Origin: Bacteroides sp. CAG:1060
GTDB taxonomy: Bacteria > Bacteroidota > Bacteroidia > Bacteroidales > UBA932
Length of the DNA stretch: 8,240 nucleotides
Assembly (NCBI GenBank): GCA_000432655.1
Contig: HF986272.1
Coordinates: 1 to 8,240, forward strand
Direction: 5' to 3'
In this document: positions 6,700 to 8,240 of the stretch, piece after piece
How positions within the stretch are numbered: the stretch's first letter is position 1
Layout: each line of letters begins with the position of its first letter
Program-made: the position numbers and the translations under genes
The notes under the pieces: model-generated
Told to the model about the DNA's origin: nothing
The model's database searches: none
Seen by the model: the letters and a program-made list of their open reading frames with translations, nothing else

Positions 6700-7626
6700 A
6701 TGAAAATTGTATATCTGGATGCATCCACTCTCGGTGATACCCCTATGGATGAAGTGAAGTCTCTCGGTGAATATGTGGCATATCCTATGAGCAGCAGAGA
6801 GGAGTCTCTGGAGCGCGTGTCTGACTGCGATGTTCTGATAGTCAATAAAGTGAAGGTGGACGAGGAGTTGCTTTCACGGGCGGCGCGTCTGAGGCTTATC
6901 TGCGAGGCTGCGACCGGAGTAAACAACATTGACGTGAAGGCGGCCGAGGCCAGAGGAATAATTGTTCGCAACGTGGTCGGATATTCTACCGATTCAGTGG
7001 TTCAAGCTACTTTTACCCACCTTCTTTCTCTACTTGGCTCAGCCGCTTACTTTGACCGTTTCGTAAAAGACGGAAGTTACAGTCGCTGCGGCATATTCAC
7101 GAATGTCAGCAGGCCTTTCCCGGAACTTGCCGGCCGTACCATGGGAATAATCGGTATGGGAACTATCGGCAGCCGGGTCGCACGGGTGGCTTCTGCTTTC
7201 GGTATGCATGTGGTATATTATTCAACTTCAGGCACATCACATTGCAAGGAGTATCCGAGCCTTGAATTGGAAGAACTGCTTTCAATCTCTGATGTGGTAA
7301 GCATCCACGCTCCGCTGAATGAAAGGACTTCAGGTCTTATCGGAGAGCATGAGCTGTCAAAAATGAAGCCCGAGGCTGTACTTCTCAATCTCGGAAGGGG
7401 AGGCATCGTGGATGAAGCCGCCCTTGCATCTGCCGTGGATGAGGGTGTGATTGCCGGGGCTGCGTTGGACGTGTTTGTCACGGAACCCCTTCCGGAAGAC
7501 AGTCCGCTGCTGAATGTGAAACACCCGGCGCGCTTCAGTTTCTCGCCGCATACTGCATGGGCAAGCAGGGAGTCGCTGGTGCGTCTGGTGTCCGGCATAG
7601 CGGAAAACATCCGCAAAGGGTATTGA
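6700..7626 (+). CDS. D-isomer-specific 2-hydroxyacid dehydrogenase (glycerate dehydrogenase / hydroxypyruvate reductase-like)
   Basis: This 308-residue cytoplasmic enzyme belongs to the family that interconverts 2-keto acids and D-2-hydroxy acids with NAD(P)H. An N-terminal substrate-binding part (about 1-100, with CEAATGVNNIDV at 68-79) is followed by a Rossmann nucleotide-binding domain. The dinucleotide motif is GMGTIG (152-157). The catalytic trio is visible as Arg233 in NLGRGG, Glu262 in VTEPLP and His284 in SPHTAWAS. The end of the second beta-strand reads VVYYSTSG (171-178) with no acidic residue, where NAD-specific members usually have Asp, so NADP use is possible. The pattern is closest to glycerate dehydrogenase/HprA-like proteins, but the substrate (hydroxypyruvate, glyoxylate or pyruvate) cannot be settled. 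Length is normal for the family, and the start lacks a Shine-Dalgarno sequence. The gene is divergent from the xylan operon and convergent with the acyltransferase, 13 bases away. Confidence 0.9.
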   Translation: MKIVYLDASTLGDTPMDEVKSLGEYVAYPMSSREESLERVSDCDVLIVNKVKVDEELLSRAARLRLICEAATGVNNIDVKAAEARGIIVRNVVGYSTDSVVQATFTHLLSLLGSAAYFDRFVKDGSYSRCGIFTNVSRPFPELAGRTMGIIGMGTIGSRVARVASAFGMHVVYYSTSGTSHCKEYPSLELEELLSISDVVSIHAPLNERTSGLIGEHELSKMKPEAVLLNLGRGGIVDEAALASAVDEGVIAGAALDVFVTEPLPEDSPLLNVKHPARFSFSPHTAWASRESLVRLVSGIAENIRKGY

Positions 7627-7633
7627 GAATCTG

Positions 7634-7650
7634 CCGGAATTATTTTCCGG
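7634..7650. other. Small hairpin between the convergent dehydrogenase and acyltransferase genes
   Basis: CCGGAA (7634-7639) and TTCCGG (7645-7650) form a 6-bp stem with a TTATT loop, overlapping the TAA stop of the acyltransferase (7640-7642). No T-run follows on either strand, so it is at best a weak termination or processing signal for the two convergent transcripts. It is the only dyad I see in the 13-base gap. Confidence 0.3.
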
Positions 7651-8240
7651 ACATTCCCAGGTCTTCTATGATATTCGTATAGAATTTCCTCAGGTATTCG
7701 AATACCATGTGGAACGGTGCGAAAATAGGCAGGGCGAGCCTCAGTCCGAAATAGACTGTGTGGGTCCATGCCTTGTCTTCAAACTTGCGAAGAATGAATA
7801 TGGCGCTCAGCCAGATTGGGGCGGCCGGAATGGCAAATGCCGCAAAAACAGGAAGACTCAGCGCGGCAAGGATCATTCTTCCCGCCAGACGGTCATGTCT
7901 TCTCTCCGGGATGCGCCCTATAAGGGACAAGTCGCTTTCCTGCAGCCAGTTGCACAGGTTGCGATATATCTGAAATTCTGTAAGGCCCTGGTGCTCTTCG
8001 AAGTACTTCATGAGATTCAGTGGCTCTCCGACCCTTACCGCCGCCCTGCCGCTTTCTCTGAAGAAGTACTCGTAATCGATGCCGACAGGTACTATCCACA
8101 TGGTTTTCCCGGTCTTCTCCGCGGCCATTTTGGCTATTCTGAAGATACCCTTCTTGACAGGAAGCATGCCTCTGGCGGCTCTGTGGGTGCCCTCGCTGTA
8201 CAACGTGAACGGTACGCCGTTGTCCAGGCCCTCTATTATC
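7640..8240 (-). CDS. PlsC-type lysophospholipid (glycerol-phosphate) acyltransferase, 5' end outside the window
   Basis: The reading frame is open to the right edge of the window, so only the last 199 residues plus the stop are seen; the N-terminus with the HxxxxD catalytic motif lies beyond base 8240. The visible part begins just before PFTLYSEGTHR, which is acyltransferase motif III (usual form FPEGTRS) that binds the phosphate of the acyl acceptor. It continues to IVPVGIDYEY, which corresponds to motif IV. The last third holds hydrophobic stretches MILAALSLPVFAAFAIPAAP and VYFGLRLALPIFAPF, so the protein is probably anchored in the inner membrane by its C-terminal part. Its role would be acyl transfer in phospholipid or related lipid synthesis. 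Initiation at the TTG at 8203 is unlikely because it falls inside motif III. The precise acceptor is not determinable. Confidence 0.85.
   Translation of the reverse strand, partial: IIEGLDNGVPFTLYSEGTHRAARGMLPVKKGIFRIAKMAAEKTGKTMWIVPVGIDYEYFFRESGRAAVRVGEPLNLMKYFEEHQGLTEFQIYRNLCNWLQESDLSLIGRIPERRHDRLAGRMILAALSLPVFAAFAIPAAPIWLSAIFILRKFEDKAWTHTVYFGLRLALPIFAPFHMVFEYLRKFYTNIIEDLGMSGK

Noticed and set aside
7218..7769. Minus-strand open frame opposite the end of the dehydrogenase gene
   Set aside because: It overlaps both the dehydrogenase (catalytic residues visible on the plus strand) and the acyltransferase in another frame, and its translation is Ser/Arg-rich and shadow-like.

Overview
The window looks like chromosomal DNA from a member of the Bacteroidales, probably a plant-fibre-degrading gut or rumen lineage close to Prevotella, Bacteroides or Rikenellaceae. 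This is inferred from three things: the architecture of the two large secreted enzymes, AT-rich leaders without Shine-Dalgarno sequences, and promoter-like matches to the Bacteroidetes -7 consensus TAnnTTTG. The genus cannot be fixed by eye. I see no tRNA, rRNA, insertion sequence, CRISPR array or phage gene.

Layout, left to right. A plus-strand gene (163-1389) encodes an unrecognised protein with a lipoprotein-like N-terminus, three membrane segments and a split CxxC/CxxC zinc ribbon. It converges on a minus-strand two-gene operon that fills most of the window. The first gene (6555 to 3667) encodes a secreted GH43 arabinosidase/xylosidase-type enzyme, followed by a CBM6-like domain, an Ig-like domain and a serine alpha/beta hydrolase. 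The second gene (3642 to 1495) encodes a secreted GH10 endoxylanase joined to a CBM48-like domain and a CE1 feruloyl/acetyl esterase. The two genes are 24 bases apart, and a strong intrinsic terminator (about 1445-1474) follows the second. To the right, a plus-strand D-2-hydroxyacid dehydrogenase gene (6700-7626) is divergent from the operon across a 144-base intergenic region with a good promoter on the operon side and a weaker one on the other. The window ends in a convergent, incomplete PlsC-type acyltransferase gene that continues beyond base 8240.

Functionally, the operon reads as a compact xylan-attack unit. The GH10 part would cut the xylan backbone, the CE1 part would remove feruloyl or acetyl esters, the GH43 part would remove arabinose or xylose units, and the second esterase-like domain would remove a further, unidentified ester. 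Both proteins have the same layout: glycosidase, then beta-sandwich(es), then alpha/beta hydrolase. No SusC/SusD pair, transporter or dedicated regulator lies in the window. The dehydrogenase and acyltransferase look like housekeeping neighbours.

The most interesting items are the uncharacterised hydrolase at the GH43 C-terminus, the tandem chimera arrangement, non-canonical residues at two catalytic positions, and the odd lipoprotein/zinc-ribbon membrane protein.
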